Assembly (NCBI GenBank): GCA_013350335.1
Contig: CM023535.1
Location: 29,127,631 to 29,191,630, forward strand
Length of the DNA stretch: 64,000 nucleotides
Direction of reading: 5' to 3'
Source of the DNA: Chimonanthus salicifolius
Taxonomy: Eukaryota; Streptophyta; Magnoliopsida; Laurales; Calycanthaceae
This document shows positions 44,331 through 55,552 of the stretch, in pieces. The notes beneath the pieces are model-generated. The model saw only the letters and a list, made by a program, of their open reading frames with translations, made no database searches and was not told the origin of the DNA. The stretch's first letter is position 1. Each line of letters starts with the position of its first letter. The position numbers were made by a program, and so were the translations under genes.

Positions 44331-44748
44331 TTAAAATTTTACTAATACTTGGGAACATTTGAGGGAAGAAAAAACTTGCTCAAAATAGAGCAAAATTCAC
44401 CTAACCAAATAAATCCAAATTAGTCCAACCAAATTCTAAGTTATGGATTCTAAGGTTTGTCCCAATGATAATTTTAGGTCTTCTAAGTCATTCCTAAGGT
44501 CTAAATACCTGTGTTCGTTGACATTCATGAAGTTCTTCTAATTTCGGTGCAATACCTTCCAAATGACGTGTCTTCTGGAGCTTCAAACTTGATTTGACTA
44601 TGTAGGTCTTCCAGAGGCACGGTCTTGACACTCGAACAAGGTCACTACAAGTCACACAAATTGACAACTCATGACTCAGTCGGACACAGTCACGGAATTG
44701 ACAACTCAGTCTGACTCAGGGGAGGCAAATTTAACTTTTAGGCCAACA

Positions 44749-45540
44749 CTCATTTTTCCTTTTGTTAATTAGAAAACTTTGCATTTATCTTAAACCACTA
44801 ATTTTCTATATTAAAACTCTTTTTCCATCTTAAAAATGTTCATTTTCTTATAAAGTCTCTCATTGTTATCTTAAATGCTTATTTCTTTCTTTAAACTTCT
44901 TATTTTTACGTGAAAACACTCCATTTATCTTAAAACACCAATTTCCTTAGTTAAGACTCTCATTTCAATTTTCAAAATGCTAATTTTCTACTTCAAAACT
45001 CTTATTTTCTTCGATAATTCACCTTTTCGACTAAAAAGTTTCTATTTTCTTTATAACAACTCTACTTTCAGAATAAAAACTACTATTTTCATATTAAAAG
45101 TCTAGTTTTCATATGAAGCACTTATTTTCTTTTTAAAAATCTATTTTCTTCCTCTAACTCATTTTTTCTATTAGAAACTTTAGCTTTCTTCGTAAAGCTT
45201 CCTTGTTCATCCTGAAATACTCATTTTTTCTTTTGTTAATTATAAAACTTTGCATTGATCTTAAACCACTAATTTTCTATATTAAATATCTTTTTCCATC
45301 TTAAAAATGTTCATTTTCTTATAAAGGCTCTCATTGTTATCTTAAAAAACCATTTTCTTTAAAAAGTCTCACTTTCATCCTAAAACACTACTTTTCTTCT
45401 CTAAATCTCTTATTTTCTATTAGTAAAACTCTCAAAACTTCTTTTATCTGAAATTAATATGAAAATCACTACTTGCCAAATCAAATTTTTTCTCTTAGTT
45501 ATTTTTGTGTATTGATTTTTACACCAGTAAAATCACTCAA
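44749..45540. repeat. AT-rich long-period repeat array, segment 6
   Basis: Resumes with ATTTTTCCTTTTGTTAATTAG and contains two successive near-copies of about 470 bp (TTGTTAATTA at 44763 and 45233). It ends in AATATGAAAATCACTACTTG and TAGTTATTTTTGTG before the GC-rich block. Confidence 0.82.
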
Positions 45541-45559
45541 GGTACATATTGGATGAAAT

Positions 45560-46800
45560 GTTGCCATTTAAGAATACCTTAGTAAACATCTGAGACTCCT
45601 ACTTTTACGATCTCCACCTCATCATCACCCACGTTTCCTTCCTCATCCTCGACTTTCTCCATTACCACCTTCTTCATGTCCTCTTCCAGCTCGGGAATCC
45701 CATCTCTTCAAGCATGGGAATGACATTTCCACTGATGTGTTCTCATCCAAGAGACTTTGGGTGGGATTTCTTCACCCCATTTGAAGGGGGTGAGAGCAGA
45801 GGATGGAGGGATAATGATGCCATATCCACTCCATTCCTCCTTCCACTACCCCATCTCTTATTCTTTGTCCTCCTCCAAAGCTGATGAGGAAGAGGATGAA
45901 GAAGAGTTACAAGAAGGGGAGCAACAAATAACTAAGAGGTATCTGCGGTCTAAAGCTGATTTGAGGAGGCATTTCCTCTCCTTACAAAGGGATACTACAT
46001 CATCTTTTTCTTGCTCTAGATTGGAAATTGAGATTCTCCATCCCCCCATTCTTGGTTCTATTTGGGTTTGAGTCGGCATTTGTTCTTAAATTGTAGAAAG
46101 AGAGTTTCTATAGAGTTTATAGCAATTGGGACCAGGGGTTTAAAAATCGGCCAGACCGATATATCGGCTGATAATTTTATCTCTCCTCTCGATATCGGCA
46201 TTTTCTCTCTCCTCCAATATCGGAACCGTGAAAAAACCGCAAAAAACCATGACGAACCGTGATGAACAGTAAAATACCGTAAAATACCGCAAAAAACTGT
46301 GAAAGCCGTATCGGATGGACCGTGATGAACCGTGGAGAACTGCAAAAAACAGTTAAAAACCGCAAAAAACCTTGGAAAACCGTGTAAAAACCGTATCGTT
46401 GTTTTTTTTAAAAAAAAAAATTTAAAAACCGATATTTATGAATATCGGCCGATATTTCGGACCGAATATCGGCCATATCGGCCGATAATATGTATATACG
46501 GCCGATATCATTTGGTATGAAAATACCGATACATATCGGCCGATACGATATGTATCGGCCGATATTTAAACCTTAGATTGGGACTCCCTGGACTTGGTTG
46601 AAAATGGGGATGTAGTCTTTTGTAAAGTGTTTTAACAAAATATGGAATGTAGAGGAGAGAGAAGCTTTGAGGAGGTTTAAGCAAAACTTCAAGGACGAAA
46701 GAGGGTTTGGTAGGGATTGAACGAGAGAGATTTCGCAGTGGGTTTTTAGTGGAGTGTGGGAGATCAGTGTAAAATGAGAACATTTTATTCATCGGTGTAC
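45560..46800 (+). pseudogene. GC-richer gene-like block, copy 1 (carries a MITE)
   Basis: Matches 57600-58140 over ACTTTGGGTGGGATTTCTTC, GAAGGGG-TGAGAGCAGAGGA, CTCCACTCCATTCCTCC and AAAGCTGATGAGGAAGA. One frame gives PRDFGWDFFTPFEG; after a frame change it continues SSSKADEEEDEEELQEGEQQ. P-rich stretches followed by WDFFNPFE occur in plant DUF630/DUF632 proteins, but the match is only this short motif. Stops and frameshifts exclude a working gene. The MITE at 46133-46576 splits it, and array sequence returns near 46800. Confidence 0.45.
46133..46576. mobile_element. hAT-like MITE with ATCGGCCGAT words, TSD ATTGGGAC
   Basis: 444 bp beginning CAGGGGTTTAAAAATCGGCC and ending GGCCGATATTTAAACCTTAG (reverse CTAAGGTTTAAATATCGGCC), an imperfect inverted repeat. 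A perfect 8-bp duplication ATTGGGAC flanks it (46125-46132 and 46577-46584). The CAGGG end and 8-bp target are hAT traits. The right third repeats ATATCGGCCGATAT-like palindromes. The middle repeats AAAACCG and CCGTGA words. No transposase. Confidence 0.9.
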
Positions 46801-49082
46801 CTTGAGTAATTTTACATCTGTAAAAAATGATACCCTTATTTTTTTTCCTTTTTTAACATTAAAAACAAATCACAACCATTTTATAAATTTATAGGTTAAA
46901 TCCTTCAAATTTTGTCAAGTGAAATTATAAAATTCATTTGGTTTCTATTTTTAGTATTAAAACGAGGTTAAAATATAACCAACTTTTTTTTTATAGAATG
47001 TTCCCTTTTTTTTAAAAAAAAAACAATACCCTTATCTTTTTTTTTTTGTTAACACTAAAAACAAATCACAACCATTTTATAAATTTATAGGTTAAATCCT
47101 ACAATTTTTTCCAAGTGAAATTATAAAATTCATTTGTTTTCTAGTTTTAGTCTTAAGGCGAAGTTAAAATGTAACCAATTTTTTCTTGTAGAAACTCTTA
47201 TTTCTATTCCTAAAATGTCCCCTTTTCATTTTAAAATTCTCATTTCGTTACTTAAACCTTCGTTTTTACGTGAAAACTCTTCATTTATCTTAAAACACCT
47301 ATTTTCTCAGTTAAAACTCTTTTTTTCATCTTAAACGCTAATTTAAAACTTCATTTTCTTTATATAACTCGCCTTTTAATTGAAAAGTCTCTCTCCATTT
47401 TGTTTAAAAATCTTTTTTAAAAAAAAAACTCTTTTTCTATATAGAAATTTTAATTTTCTAATTAAAAACTACTATTTTCATTTGACAAGCACTCATTCTC
47501 TTCTTAAAAATCTATTTTTCTTCGTCTAACCCATCTTTTCTATTGAAAACTTTTATTTTTCTTCGTAAATCTCCCATTTCATCCTAAAACACTCGATTTT
47601 TCTTTTGTAAATTAAATGCATTTTCTAACTGAAAACTTTGCATTAAAACTCTTTTTCATCTTAAAAATGTTCACTTTCTTTATACAGTTTTGTTTTTCAT
47701 CGTATACGACTCTGTCCACTTTATTTTTAAAGTTTCATTTTTCTTCATATAATGGTCTTCTTTTGATTGGAAAATGCCTCCATTTCTTATGAAGTCTCAT
47801 TTTTTCCTGAGAAAACTCACATTTCCACCCTAAATTGTTTTTTTTTTTTTGTAAATCTTTTTTTTTTCTATTAGAAAAACTCTGAAAGTCCTTTTACTAA
47901 TCCGAAAATCCCTAATTGTCAATTTTTTTTTTTAAAGTTATTTTTGGATGAATATTTTTTTTCCTTATTAACACCGAAAACAAATCACAACCGCTGCTCA
48001 ATGCTGATCTTTATATGTTAAATTCTTTAAATTCATCGAGTGAAATTACAAAACTCATTTATTTTCTATTTTTATTCTTTTTACCATGAATTACTTTTAT
48101 AAAAACTTATTTTTATTTGAATTTTTTGTGGCATGAATGTTTCATATTTTTAGATAACATTATAACAACAATGGATCATATTCTTTCAAATCAATTAACT
48201 TTTTCTTTTTTACCATAAATTATTATATTTTTGGATTTTTGTAGATCCTCTAATTTTCTCAATAGTCTCGTTTTCTTTTTTAAACTCTTCCTTTTTTTTA
48301 CAAACACTGACTTCCTTCTTAAAACAACTTTAAAATGTAACCAACTTTTTTTAACAGATACTCTCGTTTCTATTCCTAAAATCTCCCCATTTCATTTTAA
48401 AATGAACATTTATTTTCCTTAAACTTGTAATTTCTACATGTAAACACTATTTATCTTTAAATGTCCATTTCTCGGTTAAAACTCTCATTTTCATGTTAAA
48501 GACAATAATTTTCTACTTCAAAACTCTCATTTTCTTCATATAACTCATCTTTTCAACTGAAAAGTCTTCTTCCTTTTCGTTTAAAAACACTCTCACTTAG
48601 TTTCAAAAAATAATCAATAACTCTATTTTCTTTATAAGAACTCTAATTTTTTGAGTAAAAACTACCATTTTCATCTTAAAACTATAGTTTTCATCTAAAA
48701 ACACTCATTTTCTATTAGAAACTTTTTTTTCTTCATACAACTCCCATTTTCATTATAAAACACTCATTTTTTCTTTTGCAAATTAGATGCATTTTCTAAG
48801 TGAACACTTTGCTTTTATCTTAGAACACTAATTTTCTATATTGAAATGTCTTTAATCTTAAAAATGTCCATTTTCTATTAAAGTTTTGTTTTTCGTCGTA
48901 TAACACTCTTTTTTGAAACAAGCCTTCATTTTCTTATAAAGTCTTTTATTTTTTTCCTTAAACTCTTTTCCATTCAGAAACTGTCATTTTCATCTTAAAA
49001 CATTGCTTTTGTAAATCTCTTATTTTCTATTAGAAAAAACTCTTAAAACTACTTTTATCCAAAACTAATATGAAAATCCCTA
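46801..49082. repeat. AT-rich long-period repeat array, segment 7
   Basis: Includes AAAACAAATCACAACCATTT, ATAGGTTAAATCC, ATGTCCCCTTTTCATTTT (about 47214), GAAAATCCCTAATTG (about 47902), AACATTATAACAACAATGG and ATCTCCCCATTTC (about 48382). A duplication of about 180 bp lies near 46825-47120. It ends AATATGAAAATCCCTA, whose CCCTA is the target site of the next element. Confidence 0.85.
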
Positions 49083-50806
49083 TGATGAGTGCAAAATAAA
49101 TACATATTTTACTCTTAATTTATTATTGTTAGTACCTCATTTTATCTAATTAGTATAATTTTGTGTTTTGCAGGTTTAAAAGTGAGGATGACAGAAAAAA
49201 TGCTTAAATATAAAGCCTGGGCCCATTATGAGTTATTTTGGACCTCAAGCCCAATTATTAAGCCCATTAAGAAAATCGCATGAAGAAATCCACATGTGTG
49301 AATACTATATTCATTATCTTAAGAGGAAATTCGAAATTTAAAAGTCAATATAAGAGGATTTTCGAATTTGGCAAGTGGATTCAGGAAAGAGAAAGAAAAT
49401 AAGAAAGGGAGAAAAATAAGGAAGGTTTGACACATGTTCAGTATTTTGGTCATAAATTTTCACTCCAATGTACGATTGCTTTCATTTTTTTTGCGTTGGA
49501 AAGAAGACTTCAAGAGCTACAACTTTATACTTTATGACTTTTAATGATTCGGATGTTAACAAGGTCAAAACTGAGCTGTAATATGGTATATGTGTAAAGA
49601 ACGGTATTCTGCACCCGCTTTCCTTGTATGAATTTAGCTCCTTGCCTCCTTTAAGTCATTCCATATTTAGTACAAATCATATCCGTCCTCCATGTGTCCC
49701 TTACTTTATTTAAATCTTTAAATCCAATCCATTCATTCCACCTCCTTTCATATATAAATACTAGCCATCTCCCATTGAGAAAACTGAACTTGGGCATTGA
49801 AGAAAAGGTGGAGCATAGGGAGGAAGGAAAAGAAGACAAAGAGAAGGGAAGACAGTGTGGAATTCAAATTCCACAATGGGTTTCAGGTTGGTGTTTTAAC
49901 TTTTCATTGTAATTTCTTATTCCAAGAATCTCATGGTTATGTAATTTTAATTCTTTGTTCTATTAATAAAATTAAGACAAGTTTTTTAGATCTATGGTTT
50001 TCCACTTAATGTTTGTTGATTGTGATAGTTTGATTTGATTTTTAATCTCTTTATGAATGCATGTTTTGATTTAATCTTAGAATTTTCATCTTAAACATCC
50101 AATTTTTGGGAAAGTTTAGAACCTTAATTTTCCATTCTAAGGCTCTTTTTAAGAGTAGGTGAAGAATTTAGATTTGGAATTTTATGTTGAATTCTCTCTA
50201 GGCCCAATGTTTATTTTGATTATTTCTTAATTAATGAAACTCATGTTTTTCTTAATTAAATTAATTATGAATGAAAATTTTGAATCAATGATAATTAATA
50301 AATGTGAGCTCCATGTTTTAGGTTTTGATTTTATTTTTAAAGTATTGAAAATAATGCCTCATTAATCTTCAATCCAAATTCCATTGTAAATATGTATATA
50401 TATTTTATTTTATTTCGTTTTGTTTATAAATTAAAATCTTTGAAATTGATGAATTAGGTTGGAAATAATTTAATTGCATCTTAATTTTGTATTTTAAATT
50501 AGATTAAGATTGTTTATATTTTTATATTAATTCCACCATCTTAATTAAAATTAGTTAAATTGTTAGATTTTGTGTTTAAATCTAGAATGTTTCTAAATTA
50601 AGATTAAAACTCATAGATTAGATAAATTATTCCATATTTATGATTTTTCTCCATATTTCCTAAATTTCTTAAAATATATAATTCAGTGGTATGTTTTTCA
50701 GGGATATATTTTCCTAAGTTCCGATGGGTTCGACCTCGCACTTAATCGCTATACTATGTAAATGGTTCGTGCGCTTGCGAGTTATAAATTTAAAATTTGC
50801 ACAACA
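49083..50806 (+). repeat. 5' LTR of the Athila/Tat-like element
   Basis: 1724 bp, TGATGAGTGC...GCACAACA. TATA box TATATAAATA at 49751-49760. A small open frame at 49694-49912 is repeated in the other LTR and is not evidence for a gene. Confidence 0.92.
49751..49760 (+). promoter_or_regulatory. TATA box of the LTR promoter
   Basis: TATATAAATA; the same box is at 54499-54508 in the 3' LTR. Confidence 0.6.
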
Positions 50807-50812
50807 AGTTTT

Positions 50813-50830
50813 TGGCGCCGTTGCAGGGGA
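50813..50830 (+). promoter_or_regulatory. primer binding site (tRNA-Asp type)
   Basis: TGGCGCCGTTGCAGGGGA, seven bases after the LTR end. It equals the Athila-type site TGGCGCCGTTGCCGGGGA except for one base. Confidence 0.88.
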
Positions 50831-52061
50831 ACTTAGAAAATTGCCATTGAATTATTTATTTTTGAAAATAATGATTATTTTAGAAATATCTATTTTTGAC
50901 AACTCTTTAAAATTAGAAGTTTCTATTTTTCTTAGAAACTCTAATTTTAGAAGGTTACCTTATTTAGAAGTTCTAAAAATAATTTGGAGATTATCTAAAT
51001 TTGGAATCACTGCTAAATTTAGAATTTTTTTATTTTTGGAGACTTCTATTTTTAGAAATTTTCAAAAACATATAGTTTCTATTTTTAGCGTTTTCTAATC
51101 TTAGAATTTTAATTCAATTTAGTCATGTTCTATTTTTAGAAACTAGATCTAAATTTGGAAAGTTCCAGCTAAAAGGTTTCAAAAAAAAAAAAAATTTGGA
51201 TCAACTTTGAACTTATTTGAAAATCTAATTTAGGTTAATTTGGTGGTTATTAATTTAAAAATTTTTATGGTCTTAATTTAATTTAGAGTTCATAATTAGG
51301 TTACAATTATTTAATTTCCTCCACTAGTTATAACATTAGGAAATTGCATTTAAATTAGGTTTCATGCATTTTTATAAGATTCAGAATCTTTACAAAAGTT
51401 TGTGGTGTTCTATTTTTCAGGAATTTTAATCGTACGTTCTAAAATTTTTGTGAAAGTAAACACTAAAAGCTAAGGTAAGTGCCTAAATCTCTTTTCTTTA
51501 AATTTTTATTTTTTCATGCATTCATATAAATTTTCTTAGGTTGTCTTGCATTTATTTTGCATATAAAAAATTTAAAAAAAATTATATATTTAATTTGATC
51601 ATGCATATTAAGGTATTAGTTTCATGCATTAGCTTAGTTATTTGATTATTGTTTGTATATTTGCTTTGAGTATTGCATTGTTAGATTAGGCTGCATTAAA
51701 AAAAAAAAACTTGTGTGAGTATTTGATAACTAGATTAGGATTTGATTGTTCGTGTTTGTGAGGTTGTTTGTCAGTCTGTCTAGGTTATTTTTTTAATTTT
51801 GTCTGAATCTCTATATATGTTTCGATATTTGACTAATTTAAGTTTTCAGTTCTGTTGAGTCAGTTTTTGTGTTTTTGTGTCAGTATAGAGTCTTTGTTGT
51901 GTATTTGTGTGTTTTTTGTTATCTGTTTGTTTTTGCAGGTTTTGAATAAAGACAGCCCTCTCAGGTATTTTTCTGAATTTTTTAGTTGTTCGTTTCTGAT
52001 ATTTTCTTCTAATTTGCAACTGATCACTGTAGATTAGAGAACATTGTGGACAATGTTCAAT

Positions 52062-52075
52062 TTAAGTTTGGGGGT
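52062..52075 (+). promoter_or_regulatory. internal purine-tract-like site
   Basis: TTAAGTTTGGGGGT, nearly the same as the tract next to the 3' LTR. It is preceded by ACATTGTGGACAATGT, an imperfect palindrome. Confidence 0.6.
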
Positions 52076-52829
52076 ACTAACGGTTTACACTGTGTCAATT
52101 TTGTGTGTTTTTGAGTCCTTTGAGTCCATTAAAAAAAAAAAAATCAGTTTTGTGTTTGTCTAAAAAAAAAAAAACATTTGAAAAAAATAATTGATTTTTC
52201 AGCTGTAATATGTGGATTAAAATTTTTATATCATGTTTTTCCATTTGAATTTTGTGAAATTTATGCTTGGAAAACTTTTACACAGTCATATTAATATTAG
52301 CCTAAAAAGGAAAAATATTCATAAGTTAAGTAATCACCGGAGGAATACCAGTGGAGACTTGTGACCCAGTGAGCTTTTGAGCCATTCTACTTTTTTTTTT
52401 TGAGGGTTATAAGTAAATCCTTATTTTCTTTGATGTGCGCATTATATTTGTTGTTAGATCTCATTATTCTTTATTTTGGTCAAATTATTGAGAATGACAT
52501 CAAAATTGGATTATTACACCTGAAATTTTTTCTGAATTTATTTGAAACAATTAAATATTCATATGAAGCTTAGGAAGTGATATAGGCCATTGTTTTGGAT
52601 CGTTTGAGCCTTTGAAGCCTACCTATTTTTTGTCATATGTTATCATGTTAGTTCCCACTTTTGAGCCTCTTTAATGTAAATTTAGCCTATTTTTATTGAT
52701 TAACCATGTTATTCATACCCAACTCCGGTTGTGGAGTTTGAACCAAAATTGAAAAATCTATGCCCTATTCTAGGGCCCGAAAAAGGTTAGAGATGATTGT
52801 TATTGGGATGGTATTCTGAGAAAACTATG

Positions 52830-53060
52830 GCACTTGAAAAAAAAAATGATGATGAGAGATGCAAAAGAAAGAAGAAAATCATCAATGAAAAAAAAAAAGA
52901 AAACAAAGGAAATGAAAAAGAAGAAAAGAAAGGGAACATCCATACATCATAAATGAAGGATGTGAGAAAAAAAAAAGTGAAAAAAAAAAAAAAAGAATTG
53001 AATGTGAAAAGAAAAGAAATGCTTTGAGGATTCTGAGTGCTAAAAAAAAAAAATAGAAGA
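52830..53060 (+). repeat. A/G-only rich tract
   Basis: About 230 bases with very few pyrimidines (GAAAAAGAAGAAAAGAAAGG and similar). Open frames on the minus strand here are Phe/Ser-rich artefacts. Confidence 0.8.
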
Positions 53061-53805
53061 AGCAATATCCCATCTTAAATTTTGAAAACCTCTAACTTTT
53101 TCTGTTCAAAATATTAATTTTAGAGTCTTTTTATCCTTCTTTGATATGACCCGGTCCTAAGCCACGTTTCGTCCTACATGAAGTCCTATTGATCTTCAGT
53201 TAATATGGTATTTAAAGTGGAGAATAGATGAAGAAGAATAATGGTGTTTGATTCAATGTTCTCAGGAAAATGGCATCCATTCATGAGATCTATATTTTTC
53301 TTTGATTTTAGTCGTTTTTTGATGATAAATATGTGAGATATTTGTATTTGATAAATTATTTCGCTCACATATACTTTTGAGAGAAAATCAGCCCAATCTC
53401 TGTGTGAAAGTCTTTCTGAGAGATATACCATTGTGAGATTTGGAGTCAAAACGCATTTTCAGCCGGTGGTTGCAAAACTTGTGTGTACTTTGAAAAAAGA
53501 AGGATATGTTAATATTTGGCTATCACACACTACACTCCAAGTATAAGGTTTGTAAAATAATTTTGGAGTTATATGATTTTTAAATTTTGATTTATATATT
53601 TTTATTGAAATTTGATGTTTGTGGGTATCATCACTGAAAGCCCTCACGAGACTATAACTCGTCCACTAGTGGTGAGCTAGGGGTTTAAAGGCTTGTTGCA
53701 TACACTAAATGCAATCGAGAGTGCCAGCGAAAGTGGTGTAGTTTAGGATTTTATTTTTGTTTTTAGAGTTTTTAGTTTTTGTTTTGCTCGATGACTAGCA
53801 AAATG

Positions 53806-53820
53806 TAAGTTTGGGGGTAT
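53806..53820 (+). promoter_or_regulatory. polypurine tract at the 3' LTR
   Basis: TAAGTTTGGGGGTAT, one base before the 3' LTR. Confidence 0.85.
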
Positions 53821-53821
53821 T

Positions 53822-55552
53822 TGATGAGTGCAAAATAAATACATATTTACTCTTAATTTATTATTGTTAGCACGTCATTTTATCTAATTTTATCTAATTA
53901 GTATAATTTTTTGTTTTGCTGGTTTAAAAGTGAGGATGACAGAAAAAATGCTTAAATATAAAGCCTGAGCCCATTATGAGTTATTTTGGACCTCAAGCCC
54001 AATTATTAAGCCCATTAAGAAAATCGCATGAAGAAATCCACATGTGTGAATACTATATTCATTATCTTAAGAGGAAATTCGAAATTTAAAAGTCAATATA
54101 AGAGGATTTTCGAATTTGGCAAGTGGATTCAGGAAAGAAAAAGAAAATAAGAAAGGGAGAAAAATAAGGAAGGTTTGACACATGTTCAATATTTTGGTCA
54201 TAAATTTTCACTCCAATATACGATTGCTTTCATTCTTTTTGCGTTGGAAAGAAGACTTCAAGAGCTACAACTTTGTACTTTACGACTTTTCTTGATTCGG
54301 ACGTTAACAAGGTCAAAACTGAGCTGCCAGATGGTATATGTGTAAAGAACGGGATTCTGCACCCGCTTTCCTTGTACGAATTTAGCTCCTTGCCTCCTTT
54401 AAGTCATTCCATATTTAGTACAAATCATATCCGTCCTCCATGTGTCCCTTGCTTTATTTAAATCTTTAAATCTAATCCATTCATTCCACCTCCTTTCATA
54501 TATAAATACTAGCCATCTCCCATTGAGAAAACTGAACTTAAGCATTGAAGAAAAGGTGGAGCATAGGGAGGAAGGAAAAGAAGACAAAGAGAAGGGAAGA
54601 CAGTGTGGAATTCAAATTCCACAATGGGTTTCAGGTTGGTGTTTTAACTTTTCATTGTAATTTCTTATTCCAAGAATTTCATGGTTATGTAATTTTAATT
54701 CTTTGTTCTATTAATAAAATTAAGACAAACTTTTTAGATCTATGGTTTTCCACTTAATGTTTGTTGATTGTGATAGTTTGATTTGATTTTTAATCTCTTT
54801 ATGAATGCATGTTTTGATTTAATCTTAGAATTTTCATCTTAAACATCCAATTTTTGGGAAAGTTTAGAACCTTAATTTTCCATTCTAAGGCTCTTTTTAA
54901 GAGTAGGTGAAGAATTTAGATTTGGAATTTTATGTTGAATTCTCTCTAAGCCCAAGGTTTATTTTGATTATTTCTTAATTAATGAAACTCATGTTTTTCT
55001 TAATTAAATTAATTATGAATGAAAATTTTGAATCAATGATAATTAATAAATGTGAGCTCCATGTTCTAGGTTTTGATTTTATTTTTAAAGTATTGAAAAT
55101 AATGCCTCCTTAATCTTCAATCCAAATTCCATTTTAAATATGTATATATATTTTATTTTATTTTCTTTTGTTTATAAATTCAAATCTTTGAAATTGATGA
55201 ACTAGGTTGGAAATAATTTAATTGCATCTTAATTTTGTATTTTAAATTAGATTAAGATTGTTTATATTTTTATATTAATGCCACCATCTTAATTAAAATT
55301 AGTTAAATTGTTAGATTTTGTGTTTAAATCTAGAATGTTTCTAAATTAAGATTAAAACTCATAGATTAGATAAATTATTCCTATTTATGATTTTTCTCCA
55401 TATTTCTAAATTTCTTAAAATATATAATTCAGTGGTATGTTTTTCACTGATATATTTTCCTAAGTTCCGATGGGTTCGACCTCGCACTTAATCGCTATAC
55501 TATGTAAATGGTTCGTGCGCTTGCGAGTTATAAATTTAAAATTTGCACAACA
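53822..55552 (+). repeat. 3' LTR of the Athila/Tat-like element
   Basis: 1731 bp. It differs from the 5' LTR mostly by transitions and by an 11-bp duplication (TTTATCTAATT, about 53880-53900). Confidence 0.92.

Larger units (their letters stand above)
42530..44748 (-). mobile_element. SIRE-like solo LTR, TSD CTCAT
   Basis: 2219 bp, TGTCGGTCAAGC...AGGCCAACA, flanked by CTCAT (42525-42529 and 44749-44753). Its left end holds ATTGTCCTAAAGGGGGG followed by GTGAATAGG, and its reverse complement starts TGTTGGCCTAAAAG. Both fit a SIRE-type Copia LTR on the minus strand. It contains four TTCAGTCGACTGAA-like words (43527-43672) and a 185-bp tandem repeat. No internal domain is present. The array continues directly after it. 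Confidence 0.85.
50831..53805 (+). other. non-coding interior of the Athila/Tat-like element
   Basis: No recognisable retroelement protein. Notable parts: TTTTTAGAAA/TTTTAGAAG words repeated at 50870-51150; an internal purine-tract-like site (52062-52075); a stretch of almost only A and G (about 52830-53060); and a conserved 3' part (53100-53720) also found at 15800-16815. Confidence 0.75.
49083..55552 (+). mobile_element. complete non-autonomous Athila/Tat-like LTR element, TSD CCCTA
   Basis: 6470 bp with LTRs at 49083-50806 and 53822-55552, flanked by CCCTA (49078-49082 and 55553-55557). The primer site (TGGCGCCGTTGCAGGGGA) and purine tract (TAAGTTTGGGGGTAT) are of the type seen in plant Athila/Tat Gypsy elements. 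The 3.0-kb interior has no gag, protease, integrase or reverse transcriptase reading, so it is a LARD-like element moved in trans. LTRs look roughly 98% alike by eye, so it is one of the younger insertions. It splits the array unit precisely between CCCTA and CTTGCCAAATC. Confidence 0.93.

Noticed and set aside
46133..46576. Possible LTR end or telomere-like repeat
   Set aside because: The 8-bp duplication and inverted ends define a hAT-like MITE, and no telomeric word is present.
52787..53073. Phe-rich minus-strand open frames resembling membrane proteins
   Set aside because: They are translations of a poly-A/G tract inside the Athila/Tat-like element.
49694..54757. Nearly identical small open frames at 49694 and 54442 (and 49797/54545)
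   Set aside because: They are paired only because they lie in the two LTRs. There is no conserved protein motif.
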